NCBI GenBank assembly: GCA_015064685.1
Contig: SVRT01000021.1
Location: 1-41,884, forward strand
Origin: Oscillospiraceae bacterium
Lineage (GTDB): Bacteria; Bacillota; Clostridia; Oscillospirales; CAG-272
Reading direction: 5' to 3'
DNA: 41,884 nucleotides
Positions 8,518-17,373 of this stretch are shown here, in pieces. How positions within the stretch are numbered: position 1 is the stretch's first letter; the number at the start of each line of letters is the position of its first letter. The notes beneath the pieces were generated by a model. The model was not told the origin of the DNA and did not search any database. It worked only from the letters and a program-made list of their open reading frames with translations. A program made the position numbers and the translations under genes.

Positions 8518-9361
8518 TCTGAAAGCGACGATATTTGATATTCAAAGAAACTCATACGTTGACGGCCCCGGTATACGCACGACGGTGTTTTTTAAGGGCT
8601 GTAATCTAAATTGCGCGTGGTGTCATAATCCCGAAAGTCAATCAAAAAAGCCTCAGCTGATGTTTTACAGAAATAAGTGCAAAAGCTGCGGCAAATGCGC
8701 CGAGGTGTGCCCGCATAATTTAGAAAAATGCGAGCTTTGCGCAAAATGCGCCCTATATTGCCCAAATCACGCAAGGGAGATGTGCGGCAGGGAATACACG
8801 GTCGATGAGATTTTTGAGATAATAATCAAGGACAAAAGATTTTACGATGCCTCGGGCGGCGGTGTTACATTCTCCGGTGGAGAATGCATGCTTCAGATCG
8901 ATTTTTTAGTCGAGATATTGAAGCGATGCCACGAAAACCGAATACCTATCGCCGTCGACACGGCAGGGCACGTGCCTTATTCTTATTTTGAAAGGATATT
9001 GCCGTATGCCAATCTTTTGCTGTACGATATCAAATGCCATGACTCCGAGATGCACGTCAAATACACCGGTGCCGACAACGGCACGATCCTTAAAAATTTG
9101 GAAAAATTGTTGTTGACAGACACCCCCATATGGGTCAGAATTCCGATAGTATCCGGTGTCAATGATAGCGAAGACGAAATGCGAAGGATCAAAGGCTTCC
9201 TTGAGTCTCGCAAAATGCCGCAGAAAATAGAGCTTCTTCCGTATCACGCTATGGGTGAGCATAAATACTCTGCGCTTAGCAGGGAGCTTACAAAATTCAG
9301 CGCCCCGTGTGAAGAGCAAATGCGAAAATTTAAGGAAATTTTCAATATAAGTGAGGTATGA
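8510..9361 (+). CDS. Glycyl-radical enzyme activating enzyme (radical SAM)
   Basis: This 283-residue protein has the activase radical-SAM signature GCNLNCAWCHNPE with cluster cysteines C31, C35 and C38. A ferredoxin-like insert follows with two cysteine sets (57, 60, 63, 67 and 74, 77, 80, 84), as in activases of the glycerol-dehydratase, CutD and HPAD type but not in pyruvate formate-lyase activase. It abstracts a hydrogen from the partner's glycine using S-adenosylmethionine. It overlaps the end of the enzyme gene by 8 bases, and its own end nearly touches the next gene, so the three are translationally linked. Confidence 0.95.
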   Translation: MNDLKATIFDIQRNSYVDGPGIRTTVFFKGCNLNCAWCHNPESQSKKPQLMFYRNKCKSCGKCAEVCPHNLEKCELCAKCALYCPNHAREMCGREYTVDEIFEIIIKDKRFYDASGGGVTFSGGECMLQIDFLVEILKRCHENRIPIAVDTAGHVPYSYFERILPYANLLLYDIKCHDSEMHVKYTGADNGTILKNLEKLLLTDTPIWVRIPIVSGVNDSEDEMRRIKGFLESRKMPQKIELLPYHAMGEHKYSALSRELTKFSAPCEEQMRKFKEIFNISEV

Positions 9362-9362
9362 A

Positions 9363-11690
9363 ATGATACCGTTTAACAGAGATTGGTTGTTTTTTAAAGG
9401 TGATATTTCCGCTCCCGCCGAGCGCGGCTTTACCAAAGCGGGTGCTTGGTGGCAAAACGGCGCGGCAATAGCTTTTGACGATTCAAAATGGCAAAAGGTT
9501 CATCTTCCGCACGATTTCATGTTCACAAGCGGCTTTTCAAAAGCCCCCGTTGATCAAACGCGCCCCGATGACCTTCCCGATATGGGAACGATAGACAGCA
9601 TCCATTCGTCTCGCGGCTCGATCTCGGGCGGAGTTGCCTGGTATAGAAAGCATTTTTATACCCCTGAGAATTCGAAGGGGAAGAAGGTCTACCTGCGCTT
9701 TGACGGCGTTTGCAGAGATGCGACCGTTTACGTAAACCAATATAGAGTATTGTCCCATCTGAACGGATTTATGGGATTTGTTGCGGACGTTTCCGATCTT
9801 CTGACGTATGAAGGAGAGAACGTTCTTGCGGTTTGTGTTGACACGACAGAAACCGAGGGCTGGTGGTATCAAGGCGGAGGAATCTACCGCAATGTGTGGC
9901 TTGACGTAAGAGAAAGAGTACACTTTAACCGCGATACTCTCCATATTCTTCCCACGGTCGATCATAAAAGCCGAAGTGCCTCGGTCAAGGTAGGGTTTGA
10001 TATTGAAAATCACACCGAAAAAAGCGTGGATAGCAGCGTGCTCGTCCGCACGTATTCACCGAGCGGTAAGCTTGTAAACGAGAGCACCTCTACTCTGTAC
10101 GTGCCGAATATGGATAGGGCACGCGGCGAGCTCGAATTCAACCTTCACAACCTGGAGCTTTGGAATTGTGATACACCTAACCTCTACCGGGTGGTGCTGA
10201 CAACCGATAGCGATCAGATAGAATCTAATATCGGCTTCCGTCACATTGCGTTCGACACGGAACAGGGATTCTTCTTAAATGGCGTCAAAACCAAGCTGAA
10301 GGGCGTATGCGTTCATCAGGGACACGCTTGCGTAGGCTCTGCCGAGTACGACGGACTCCACGAATTTAAAATAAAGAAGCTGAAGGAAATGGGATGTAAT
10401 GCCTATCGCACCGCCCACCATCCCGTATCAAGAGAGCTTCTTGATGCCTGCGACAGACTTGGAATGCTTGTAATGGAAGAGACCAGGCTTATGTCCACGG
10501 GCAACGAGGATAGGGCGATATTTGAAGAGATGATTAGGAACAACCGTAATCATCCGTCTGTCATAATGTGGTCCATCGGCAACGAGGAGCATATGATACA
10601 GTTTACCGAGCAGGCGAATTATATTTGCCGCACGATGAGCGCGATAGCACATAAGCTTGACCCCACAAGACCCGTAACCGAGGCTCTGCTTATGTGGGAT
10701 ATGGAGAAAAAGGAGCTTATCAGGGACACACAGCTCGCCGCGCCCGTAGCGGATAACGTCGATATCATCGGCGTAAACTATTGCTATGACACGTGGGACA
10801 GCCTCCACACGGCTTATCCCAATAAGCCCTTCGTCGTTACAGAGTCCACCACCGTGAATACAACAAGAGGAGCGGTGGTGAGAAACGATGCCTTATGCAG
10901 GATAGCTCTCGGACACAATATTGCTACCGGAGTACACGCATGGAGGTGCACTGCGGAAAAAGATTACTGTATTGGAATGTTTGCCTGGACGGGATTTGAC
11001 TATTTCGGAGAGCCCACACCGTTTACGTATCCTGCAATTATGTCAAGCTTCGGTATTATGGACGTCTGCGGATTTCCGAAATATCCATACTACTATTACA
11101 AGGCGAATTGGCGCGATGATATTGACACGTTTGAGCTTTGTCCCCATTGGAATCAAGTTGACGGGGGAGAGAGGCGCACGATGTATCTTTTCTCAAAGTG
11201 TGACGAGGCGGAGCTTTTTGTAAACGGAGCTTCGGTGGGAAGGAAGAAGATAGATAAGTATTCCTATGCCTCGTGGGAGGTCGATTTCGAGCCGGGAGAG
11301 GTAACCGCAGTAGGCTACAAAAACGGAATTGAGGTCAATCGCAAAACACTTGCCACAACGGGCGATACCGCAAGGCTATTTGCTAAAGTTGAGCATATGA
11401 GCAGAGATAAAAACGGCATTGTCCGTGCTATAATCAAGCTCTCCGCGCTTGATAGCGAGGGGCGAGTAGTACCAACGGCTGACAATGATTTTGATATTAT
11501 CACGAGCGACGGAGTTACGCTCGCGGGAGCAGGAAACGGAAACCCAATATGTCACGACAATCCTCAAAGCACTTCATATCCGCTTTTTGCAGGGCTTGCG
11601 CAGGTGATTTTGCAGAGAGATGAGGCGGATGGCATAGGTAAAGCAATATTTTCCATCAAAGGAATGAATTCGGTTGCGGTAGAGTTTTAA
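9363..11690 (+). CDS. GH2 family glycosidase, beta-galactosidase-like
   Basis: The 775-residue protein has GH2 architecture: a sugar-binding jelly-roll (WYRKHFYTP, VYLRFDGV), an immunoglobulin-like domain, a TIM barrel and C-terminal beta domains. The acid/base is E408 in WSIGNEE and the likely nucleophile is E494 in FVVTEST. The chosen ATG at 9363 has GAGG six bases upstream and gives the family-typical start MIPFNRDWLFFKGD; an in-frame GTG at 9351 is possible. No signal peptide is seen. It is the third gene of the glycyl-radical operon, so hydrolysis of a glycoside may release the radical enzyme's substrate. The family is firm. Beta-galactosidase is the default call; beta-glucuronidase or another GH2 activity is possible. 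Confidence 0.88.
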   Translation: MIPFNRDWLFFKGDISAPAERGFTKAGAWWQNGAAIAFDDSKWQKVHLPHDFMFTSGFSKAPVDQTRPDDLPDMGTIDSIHSSRGSISGGVAWYRKHFYTPENSKGKKVYLRFDGVCRDATVYVNQYRVLSHLNGFMGFVADVSDLLTYEGENVLAVCVDTTETEGWWYQGGGIYRNVWLDVRERVHFNRDTLHILPTVDHKSRSASVKVGFDIENHTEKSVDSSVLVRTYSPSGKLVNESTSTLYVPNMDRARGELEFNLHNLELWNCDTPNLYRVVLTTDSDQIESNIGFRHIAFDTEQGFFLNGVKTKLKGVCVHQGHACVGSAEYDGLHEFKIKKLKEMGCNAYRTAHHPVSRELLDACDRLGMLVMEETRLMSTGNEDRAIFEEMIRNNRNHPSVIMWSIGNEEHMIQFTEQANYICRTMSAIAHKLDPTRPVTEALLMWDMEKKELIRDTQLAAPVADNVDIIGVNYCYDTWDSLHTAYPNKPFVVTESTTVNTTRGAVVRNDALCRIALGHNIATGVHAWRCTAEKDYCIGMFAWTGFDYFGEPTPFTYPAIMSSFGIMDVCGFPKYPYYYYKANWRDDIDTFELCPHWNQVDGGERRTMYLFSKCDEAELFVNGASVGRKKIDKYSYASWEVDFEPGEVTAVGYKNGIEVNRKTLATTGDTARLFAKVEHMSRDKNGIVRAIIKLSALDSEGRVVPTADNDFDIITSDGVTLAGAGNGNPICHDNPQSTSYPLFAGLAQVILQRDEADGIGKAIFSIKGMNSVAVEF

Positions 11691-11725
11691 ATTTTCCGAA
11701 TACCCATTCATTTTTTAATGACAAT

Positions 11726-11774
11726 AAACAAGCCTCGGTTGAGCGAAAGGCTCTCGACCGAGGCTTGTTTTAAT
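11726..11774 (+). terminator. Terminator after the GH2 gene
   Basis: An 18-bp stem with one G-T pair (11726-11743 with 11753-11770) is followed by T-rich sequence, 35 bases after the GH2 stop. Confidence 0.85.
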
Positions 11775-11799
11775 ATGTTTTTCTGAAGGCCTTACTGAT

Positions 11800-11955
11800 A
11801 TGAAAAAATATGTTTGCCCTTGCGGATATGAATACGCCCCCAAAGTTGGAGAGCCCAGCCAGGGAATTGCCCCCGGCACGCCTTGGGAAGAGGATGCAGA
11901 GAACTTCGAGTGTCCCATTTGCGGACTTGGCAAGGATGCTTTTGAGGAAGCATAA
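11800..11955 (+). CDS. Rubredoxin with shortened CPCG first knuckle (copy 1, intact)
   Basis: This 51-residue protein aligns over its length with rubredoxin: [40 protein letters not shown]. Rubredoxins bind one iron by two CxxCG knuckles and act as one-electron carriers, for instance to peroxide-reducing systems in anaerobes. Here the second knuckle is canonical (CPICG) but the first is one residue short (CPCG, C-x-C). The ATG has a weak AAGG about ten bases upstream. The gene stands alone between two terminators. Two damaged relatives with the same CPCG change lie at 23460 and 28363, the latter nearly identical in DNA. Whether the short knuckle still binds iron is not known. Confidence 0.85.
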   Translation: MKKYVCPCGYEYAPKVGEPSQGIAPGTPWEEDAENFECPICGLGKDAFEEA

Positions 11956-11989
11956 GTTTTAGAAAAGTGATACAAACAAACTAAACATA

Positions 11990-12022
11990 ACAACCGCCCT
12001 TTGCAGACGAAGGGGCGGTTGT
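11990..12022 (+). terminator. Terminator after rubredoxin copy 1
   Basis: A 10-bp stem (ACAACCGCCC at 11990-11999, GGGCGGTTGT at 12013-12022) followed by ATTATA. It lies between convergent transcripts and could serve both. Confidence 0.75.
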
Positions 12023-12090
12023 ATTATATAAAGTGTTTCAATTGTTTTATCTGGATTTCGTACTAATTAACAGGTTTGAGTTGAATTTTA

Positions 12091-13437
12091 TCACTTTTTG
12101 AGCTCTGACAGGATTTCAAGACCGATCTCTATGATCTTTTCGGCGACTCCCGCCTTGAAGTTTGAGCTTCTTGCCTCGTATCCGCCCTCCAAGTAGGAGT
12201 CGATCATTGGGAAATAACCTTCCTTTGCGTTTGTATTACAGCACGGAAGCACCAATTTCCAACCTTCTGCCTCCTTGATCGCACGTCCCACACCCGTAAA
12301 GGGCTCACCGGGAATACCGAACAGCGCAACGTCACCTATAGCGACCGCGCTGAAGAGCATGGGGAAGGTATCGGGTGCGTTTTCAAGCCGCACCATTCTG
12401 GCTGACTCTGCAACAACGGTCGTCAGCATCATTGCCTCGTAGGGGATTAGATCATCTCGACCGGCTTTATGCCAATCGTTGTATTGGTGTGCAAGCGGAA
12501 GATCCTTCGGGTCTGCCTTGTTAGATGGAATATCTACAATTTTTTGCACGTATTTGATATCGTCAACGTCAAGCCATTCGACCTTGTCGTAGACAGACAT
12601 GACCGCGCCCGTAACGACGCGCGCGATATGGCGCGAGTGACCGTATCCGCGTGAGCAACCGTCGAAGTCAAGGAAAAGATCGTTGAAATCTCCCGCCTTC
12701 GGGTGCACGTTAACGTGGTTAACATCTCCTTGAGCACCGTTGAAGAATATGCACGCTGAGTCAAGTGATTTTTCAACGAAGCGGCGTGTCAAGGACACCC
12801 AATCTCCCGAGATCTTGTTGCCGCCGACCACATCGGGGTGGTTTCCGAAGTTAACAAGGACTATGCTTTGCCCCCCTTCGCGGTCAAATCTGAGCACGTT
12901 GACTCTTTCGTCGACCTCGCCTATTGGGGCAACTATATCGGGATTATTGACTCCCGGATTTGTCCTTACGCTGCCGTCCTTCATGCGAAAACGGCGGATG
13001 AAGGCGACATTTTTTGCTTCACCGATGCCGACACCCATTTTCGCGGGTTTTAGGTCGTCTAATGCTTGGGCGGCTACCTTGCCGATGCTTGTTTTAAGCT
13101 GATCCTCGTATTCGCGAATGAGTGGATCGGGATTGTTTTTATCGAGCAGGGGACCTTGATGAGTATGAGTGGAGTGGATAAAAATTGCATCTGCACTCAC
13201 CCCTGTGCTTTTTGCTATCATCTCTCTCCACGGTGTCAGATATTCTTTAGTGATACCGCAATTATCTATAGTCATTAAAATTGTTTTTTTCTCGCCTGAT
13301 GATATGGCAAGGGCGACGACCTCAAGATCGTCGAGGATGCCTTCTGCACGTCTTTCAATAAAATATCCGGCAATGGGAATTCCCATAGGCGGATTAACTG
13401 TCAAGCGGGCATATCCCGCAGAAAGATTGTTAGCCAT
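12091..13437 (-). CDS. Neutral/alkaline ceramidase-like hydrolase, function unknown
   Basis: The 448-residue protein matches the N-terminal domain of the neutral/alkaline non-lysosomal ceramidase family: an early AGYARLTVNPP motif, a metal-site STHTHQGP (H91, H93), FGNHPDV, NGAQGDVNH and GIPGEPFT. It lacks a signal peptide and the C-terminal domain of true secreted ceramidases, so it is a cytoplasmic relative; such proteins are common in sugar-utilisation clusters and their substrate is unknown. AAGGAG precedes the ATG. It is the last gene of the seven-gene - strand operon. A metal-dependent amidase or esterase acting on a modified sugar would fit; this is inference. Confidence 0.75.
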   Translation of the reverse strand: MANNLSAGYARLTVNPPMGIPIAGYFIERRAEGILDDLEVVALAISSGEKKTILMTIDNCGITKEYLTPWREMIAKSTGVSADAIFIHSTHTHQGPLLDKNNPDPLIREYEDQLKTSIGKVAAQALDDLKPAKMGVGIGEAKNVAFIRRFRMKDGSVRTNPGVNNPDIVAPIGEVDERVNVLRFDREGGQSIVLVNFGNHPDVVGGNKISGDWVSLTRRFVEKSLDSACIFFNGAQGDVNHVNVHPKAGDFNDLFLDFDGCSRGYGHSRHIARVVTGAVMSVYDKVEWLDVDDIKYVQKIVDIPSNKADPKDLPLAHQYNDWHKAGRDDLIPYEAMMLTTVVAESARMVRLENAPDTFPMLFSAVAIGDVALFGIPGEPFTGVGRAIKEAEGWKLVLPCCNTNAKEGYFPMIDSYLEGGYEARSSNFKAGVAEKIIEIGLEILSELKK

Positions 13438-13447
13438 AAAATCTCCT

Positions 13448-13804
13448 TTACTTTGTTTTTTGTTCGACCTTTGAAATCTTTACTCGTTTTTGGTTTATTT
13501 TTGATGGATTTGGTGAGGGGTTTGCATACAGCTTGCGATATTTCAAGGGTGTTACGTTATATTTTTCCTTGAAAATACGGTTGAGATATGACAGGCTTTC
13601 TATGCCGACGAGATCGGCTATATTTTTGAGCGAGTAATTGGTTGTTTTAAGGTAATATTCGATATATTTCAGGCGCGTGTCCTTGGGATATTGGGAAAAG
13701 GTAACTCCCCAATGAAATTTGAATCGGTGAGAAACGTAGGATTCACTGTACTGTAATGCTTTGCAGCTGTGGGGGAGATATACTGTAGCTTGTTTTCTGT
13801 ACAA
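13448..13804 (-). pseudogene. AraC family remnant, DNA-binding domain only
   Basis: The 118 codons encode just the AraC-type DNA-binding domain (YSESYVSHRFK, NIADLVGIESLSYLNRIFKEKY, TPLKYRK) plus a lysine-rich tail. The usual 150 or so residues of sensing domain are absent, and the only start is a TTG without a clear ribosome binding site. It sits 5 bases after the MATE stop and 10 before the ceramidase-like gene. The most likely reading is a 5'-deleted regulator carried along in the operon; a functional HTH-only protein cannot be excluded. Confidence 0.65.
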
Positions 13805-13809
13805 TATAC

Positions 13810-15252
13810 TTATATGCGTGCTCTACCGAAAGCCTTCCCATGAGCATCCGGTTTTGGAATATGGTTGCGGACACTCTGCCGTTTTTCCTGTTTGAACACA
13901 ATAATAAGCGCAACGCATTCCATCAATACCGTAACGAGACAGGAGACGGAAGACGAGAGGTGAACCGGTGCAACGCTTTGCGGAAATATCGCGTTTGCAG
14001 CTATGACGCAGGCGATCCTCACTCCGCAAAGACCTATGAGCGACAACGTCATGGAAACAACGGACTTATTCATTCCGTTAAGAGTATTTGAAAGGCACTC
14101 AACCATTCCGTAAAGGAAATAGGGCAGGGTATATGTCAGAATTCTGAGCATTCCCTCACGGATCACCGATCCGTAATTGAGACCGTCATCCTCCGACACG
14201 TAAAGTCCGAGCAAGTGTTCACCAAATACGTAAATAGCCAGTCCCATAACAAGACCGATTACCATCACGGAAAGAACGATTACGATAACTGCTCTTTTAA
14301 CTCGGCCATATTTCTTCGCTCCCATATTCTGGCTTACAATGGTGAGGAGTGCGACAGCCAATGCGTTTGTGACCGATTGGATGTAGTTGGTCAGGCTGTT
14401 TGCCGCCGCAGAACCCGCGATGACCGCGTCGCCGTGCAGATTGATATATCCTTGAACAAAAATGTTAGCCAATGAGAATATACTGCACTGCAGCCCTATC
14501 GGAATACCGCAGCGAAGAAAGCCTTTCAGTGAATCCCCGAACATAGCAAGCTTTTTAAAGCTGAATCGGCACATTCCGTCAAGCCGCATCATATACCCGA
14601 GTATCAGCGCGACTCCGACTATCTGCATGACCGCAATACCGACTCCCGCCGCAATTGCACCAAGCCCGAAGCCAAATACCAAAACCGCCGTAACGAGCAA
14701 ATTTGCCGCGCCCGCGATCGACATGAATATCATCGTGTGATAAGTGTCTCCCGATGCCCTGAGTGACGCGGCCATTGAGTTTAGCACCATCATAAGCGGA
14801 AACCCGAGGTAATAAGCCACCATATACGCGGTCGCCTCTGCCATCATCGATTCGGGCACCTCGGTAAGTATCAAAAACGGCTTGATCGTCGCGATGCCGA
14901 TGATCATCAATACTGCTCCGCCGATAAATGAAAATACCGCCGAGCTGTGTATGTATTTTTCAATCGCCTTTGCGTCGCGCGCGCCGATCTTTATCGCAAC
15001 GCAGATGCCCGTTCCCTCCGATATACCTACAAAAATATTCATTAAAAAGCTGAGCATCGGATATGCCGCGCTTGTCGCACCGATCGCAACAGAGCCCGCA
15101 GACGAGAATTTTCCTACAATCATCGTCGCCAAAGAGACGTATAGGGCTTGCGAAAAATAATGAACCAATAAAGGCAAGATGAAAATAGCGATTTTTTTTA
15201 GGATATTTCCTTCTGTAAAATCGATAGTTTTATTCTTTTTCAGGGCATTCAT
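13810..15252 (-). CDS. MATE family efflux transporter
   Basis: The 480-residue integral membrane protein has about twelve hydrophobic segments in two similar halves and typical MATE motifs (IFILPLLVHYFSQALY, SLRASGDTYHTMIF, NLLVTAVLVFGFGLGAIAAG, VSQNMGAKKYGR). The ATG at 15252 is preceded by GGGGAG; a TTG five codons upstream is less likely. MATE proteins exchange sodium or protons for drugs and metabolites. It is the only polytopic transporter in this sugar operon. It may export an inhibitory product or an aglycone; no sugar-uptake role is known for the family. Confidence 0.9.
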   Translation of the reverse strand: MNALKKNKTIDFTEGNILKKIAIFILPLLVHYFSQALYVSLATMIVGKFSSAGSVAIGATSAAYPMLSFLMNIFVGISEGTGICVAIKIGARDAKAIEKYIHSSAVFSFIGGAVLMIIGIATIKPFLILTEVPESMMAEATAYMVAYYLGFPLMMVLNSMAASLRASGDTYHTMIFMSIAGAANLLVTAVLVFGFGLGAIAAGVGIAVMQIVGVALILGYMMRLDGMCRFSFKKLAMFGDSLKGFLRCGIPIGLQCSIFSLANIFVQGYINLHGDAVIAGSAAANSLTNYIQSVTNALAVALLTIVSQNMGAKKYGRVKRAVIVIVLSVMVIGLVMGLAIYVFGEHLLGLYVSEDDGLNYGSVIREGMLRILTYTLPYFLYGMVECLSNTLNGMNKSVVSMTLSLIGLCGVRIACVIAANAIFPQSVAPVHLSSSVSCLVTVLMECVALIIVFKQEKRQSVRNHIPKPDAHGKAFGRARI

Positions 15253-15270
15253 GTTATCACTCCCCAAATA

Positions 15271-17355
15271 CTAAATATCAATATTGACCTCACCGATAGC
15301 CGTAGGTATCTTCATTTTAATGTGTCCCGCTATCTCGGGGATGTGATGATCGCCTACCGTTCCGTCAAAGGAGACACCAAGCAGGTCTTCGATGAGGACG
15401 GTAATGGGCGCACTTGCCCAAGGATGGCAGAAGCTGGTATTGTCTTTTTTGTCCTTGCCCCATGCCTCAATGCAGGCGGTCGCACCGTCGCGAATCATAT
15501 TATACCACGAGTTCTCGCCCTTACTTGTGATGAGATCGTAAACGAAACCGTGTTTGCCGAGCTTGCAAAGTCCGCGCATGTAGAAATATGACATATAAAC
15601 TCCGCAGACCATACCTTTATTCATAAGGTGAGCGGCAACACTCTCTTCATATCCCTTTGGTACAAAACCAAAGAACGGAGCCAACATATTTGAGTGAAGA
15701 GAGGGGTGATCGCTGCCCTCGCGGTCAACGTAAACACCGAGATCCTTTCTGAAAAACGCGCTGTTGAATACTTCGGCAAGCTTTTTGCCATCGTTTTGGT
15801 GAGGAATACCGAGAATATCCTTTATCTCCTCAACCTTTAAAACACTTCCGACGTAAAACGCGTTGATAACGTTGTGCGCACCGTCACCGATGGGCTTTAC
15901 AAGCTCAAAATCGTAGCTGTCGCGAAGATTACGCGGCCAGTCAACAAGATTCCACTTGTCCTTGACTCCGTCAAGGAGTCCGTCCTCGCGGGCATATTTT
16001 GCAAAATGCGCAAGCATATCTTCGGCAAAAGGAAGCATTGATGCCAAAAATTCCTTGTTACCTGTAAAGGCATAGTGACGGAGCAGGAGAAGAGGAAATT
16101 GGAGCGAATAGTCAGCTATCTCCTGCATAAGAGCACCTGAAAGCACCGCCATAAGCCCCTTGCATATCTTTGCGCTTCTCGCGTGGTCAAGTATTCCTTT
16201 TTCCAGCATATATACGTCACCTGTCAGCCACAGGTGTGCTCCTGAGGTTACCGTCATATCCCCCGCATACTGTCCCTTTTCTCGGGACGGGCAGTCTACG
16301 AAAACCTCCTGAGAGCCGTATTTCACTCCGTTTTTACACAGATCAAACACCGCTTCAAGCACCTTGTCATCTGCTTCTAACGTACAAGCATTATCGTCAA
16401 AATTCATGTGACGGACAACGGCTTTGATGCTTTTTATATCAACGTCCTCAGATGAGGGGACAAGCGTCATATAGCGGAATGCCTTGTAGTCAAACTGGTC
16501 AAGTGTGTTTTCACCGTCGGCAAGTATCCATTTTTCATCATAAAGACAGTTGCAGCGCATCATATAGCGGACCTTGTATTCGTTTTCGTCAACTTCCTCG
16601 CCGCAAAGGATACGGATCTCATCTCCGCTCTTACCGTTGGCGACAAGTCTGACCGTCGCGGTCTTTTCCGTGCCGAAATCGCAGAATATCGCTCCGTTTT
16701 CAAGCTTTTCCACGCGCACGGGTTCGATCTCGTAAACGTCAACGGGGCGAGTGGGTGCGTCGGCGAATATTATATCGTCGTTCTGTTTAAGAAACGCTTT
16801 TTTGAACTCACCCTTGGAAATTCGCGAATCGTAATTTTCCACAAACTGTACTAATTCTCCGTAAAAGCCCGTTGTGCTGTAATTTTTAAGCTCGGTATAC
16901 GTCCAACTTTCGTCTGTTGAAAGGATAACCTTGCCGTCGGGAGCATAAAGGTCGGCAATAAGACCCATTCTGAGGTCCGCGCTGATCCAGACACGGTTTC
17001 TGAGTCCCTGATAGTAAATATGTGCACTCAGCTCGTTTTCACCGTTACAAAGCAAGTCGGTAACGTCGAACTCATTGTAGTGATAGGATTCAATATATCC
17101 CGGCGTAGGTCCCTGACCTATAAAATTACCGTTCAGATAGTATTTGCCGTAGTCGTCTGCGGAAATTCGCAGGATATACCTACCGGGGGTTTTGCGTAAT
17201 GTAAAGCTTTTTTTGAATATGTAATGAAGGTTTTTGGGATCGTTCTCGCTTAAGTTAAATAATGCGGGAGAATGCTCCTTGTGATACATATTCCTCGGGA
17301 TCAGATGTGAAAACTCTTCGGCACAGATCCACTTTCCGTGAAAGGTTTTTTTCAT
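15271..17355 (-). CDS. GH78-like alpha-L-rhamnosidase
   Basis: The 694-residue protein begins with beta-sandwich domains (DDYGKYYLNGNFIGQGPTPGY, NENELSAHIYYQG-like) and continues into an (alpha/alpha)6 barrel. The GH78 hallmark DCPxR...GD is present as DCPSREKGQYAGD (354-366), and KWNLVDWP (about 467-474) matches the second conserved block. No secretion signal is visible. AGGAG precedes the ATG. It lies 3 bases from the MATE gene and 18 from the isomerase gene, within the - strand operon. The likely role is release of L-rhamnose or a related deoxysugar from imported oligosaccharides or plant glycosides. The family is fairly firm; the substrate is inferred. Confidence 0.8.
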   Translation of the reverse strand: MKKTFHGKWICAEEFSHLIPRNMYHKEHSPALFNLSENDPKNLHYIFKKSFTLRKTPGRYILRISADDYGKYYLNGNFIGQGPTPGYIESYHYNEFDVTDLLCNGENELSAHIYYQGLRNRVWISADLRMGLIADLYAPDGKVILSTDESWTYTELKNYSTTGFYGELVQFVENYDSRISKGEFKKAFLKQNDDIIFADAPTRPVDVYEIEPVRVEKLENGAIFCDFGTEKTATVRLVANGKSGDEIRILCGEEVDENEYKVRYMMRCNCLYDEKWILADGENTLDQFDYKAFRYMTLVPSSEDVDIKSIKAVVRHMNFDDNACTLEADDKVLEAVFDLCKNGVKYGSQEVFVDCPSREKGQYAGDMTVTSGAHLWLTGDVYMLEKGILDHARSAKICKGLMAVLSGALMQEIADYSLQFPLLLLRHYAFTGNKEFLASMLPFAEDMLAHFAKYAREDGLLDGVKDKWNLVDWPRNLRDSYDFELVKPIGDGAHNVINAFYVGSVLKVEEIKDILGIPHQNDGKKLAEVFNSAFFRKDLGVYVDREGSDHPSLHSNMLAPFFGFVPKGYEESVAAHLMNKGMVCGVYMSYFYMRGLCKLGKHGFVYDLITSKGENSWYNMIRDGATACIEAWGKDKKDNTSFCHPWASAPITVLIEDLLGVSFDGTVGDHHIPEIAGHIKMKIPTAIGEVNIDI

Positions 17356-17373
17356 TATGATTCTCCTGCTTCG

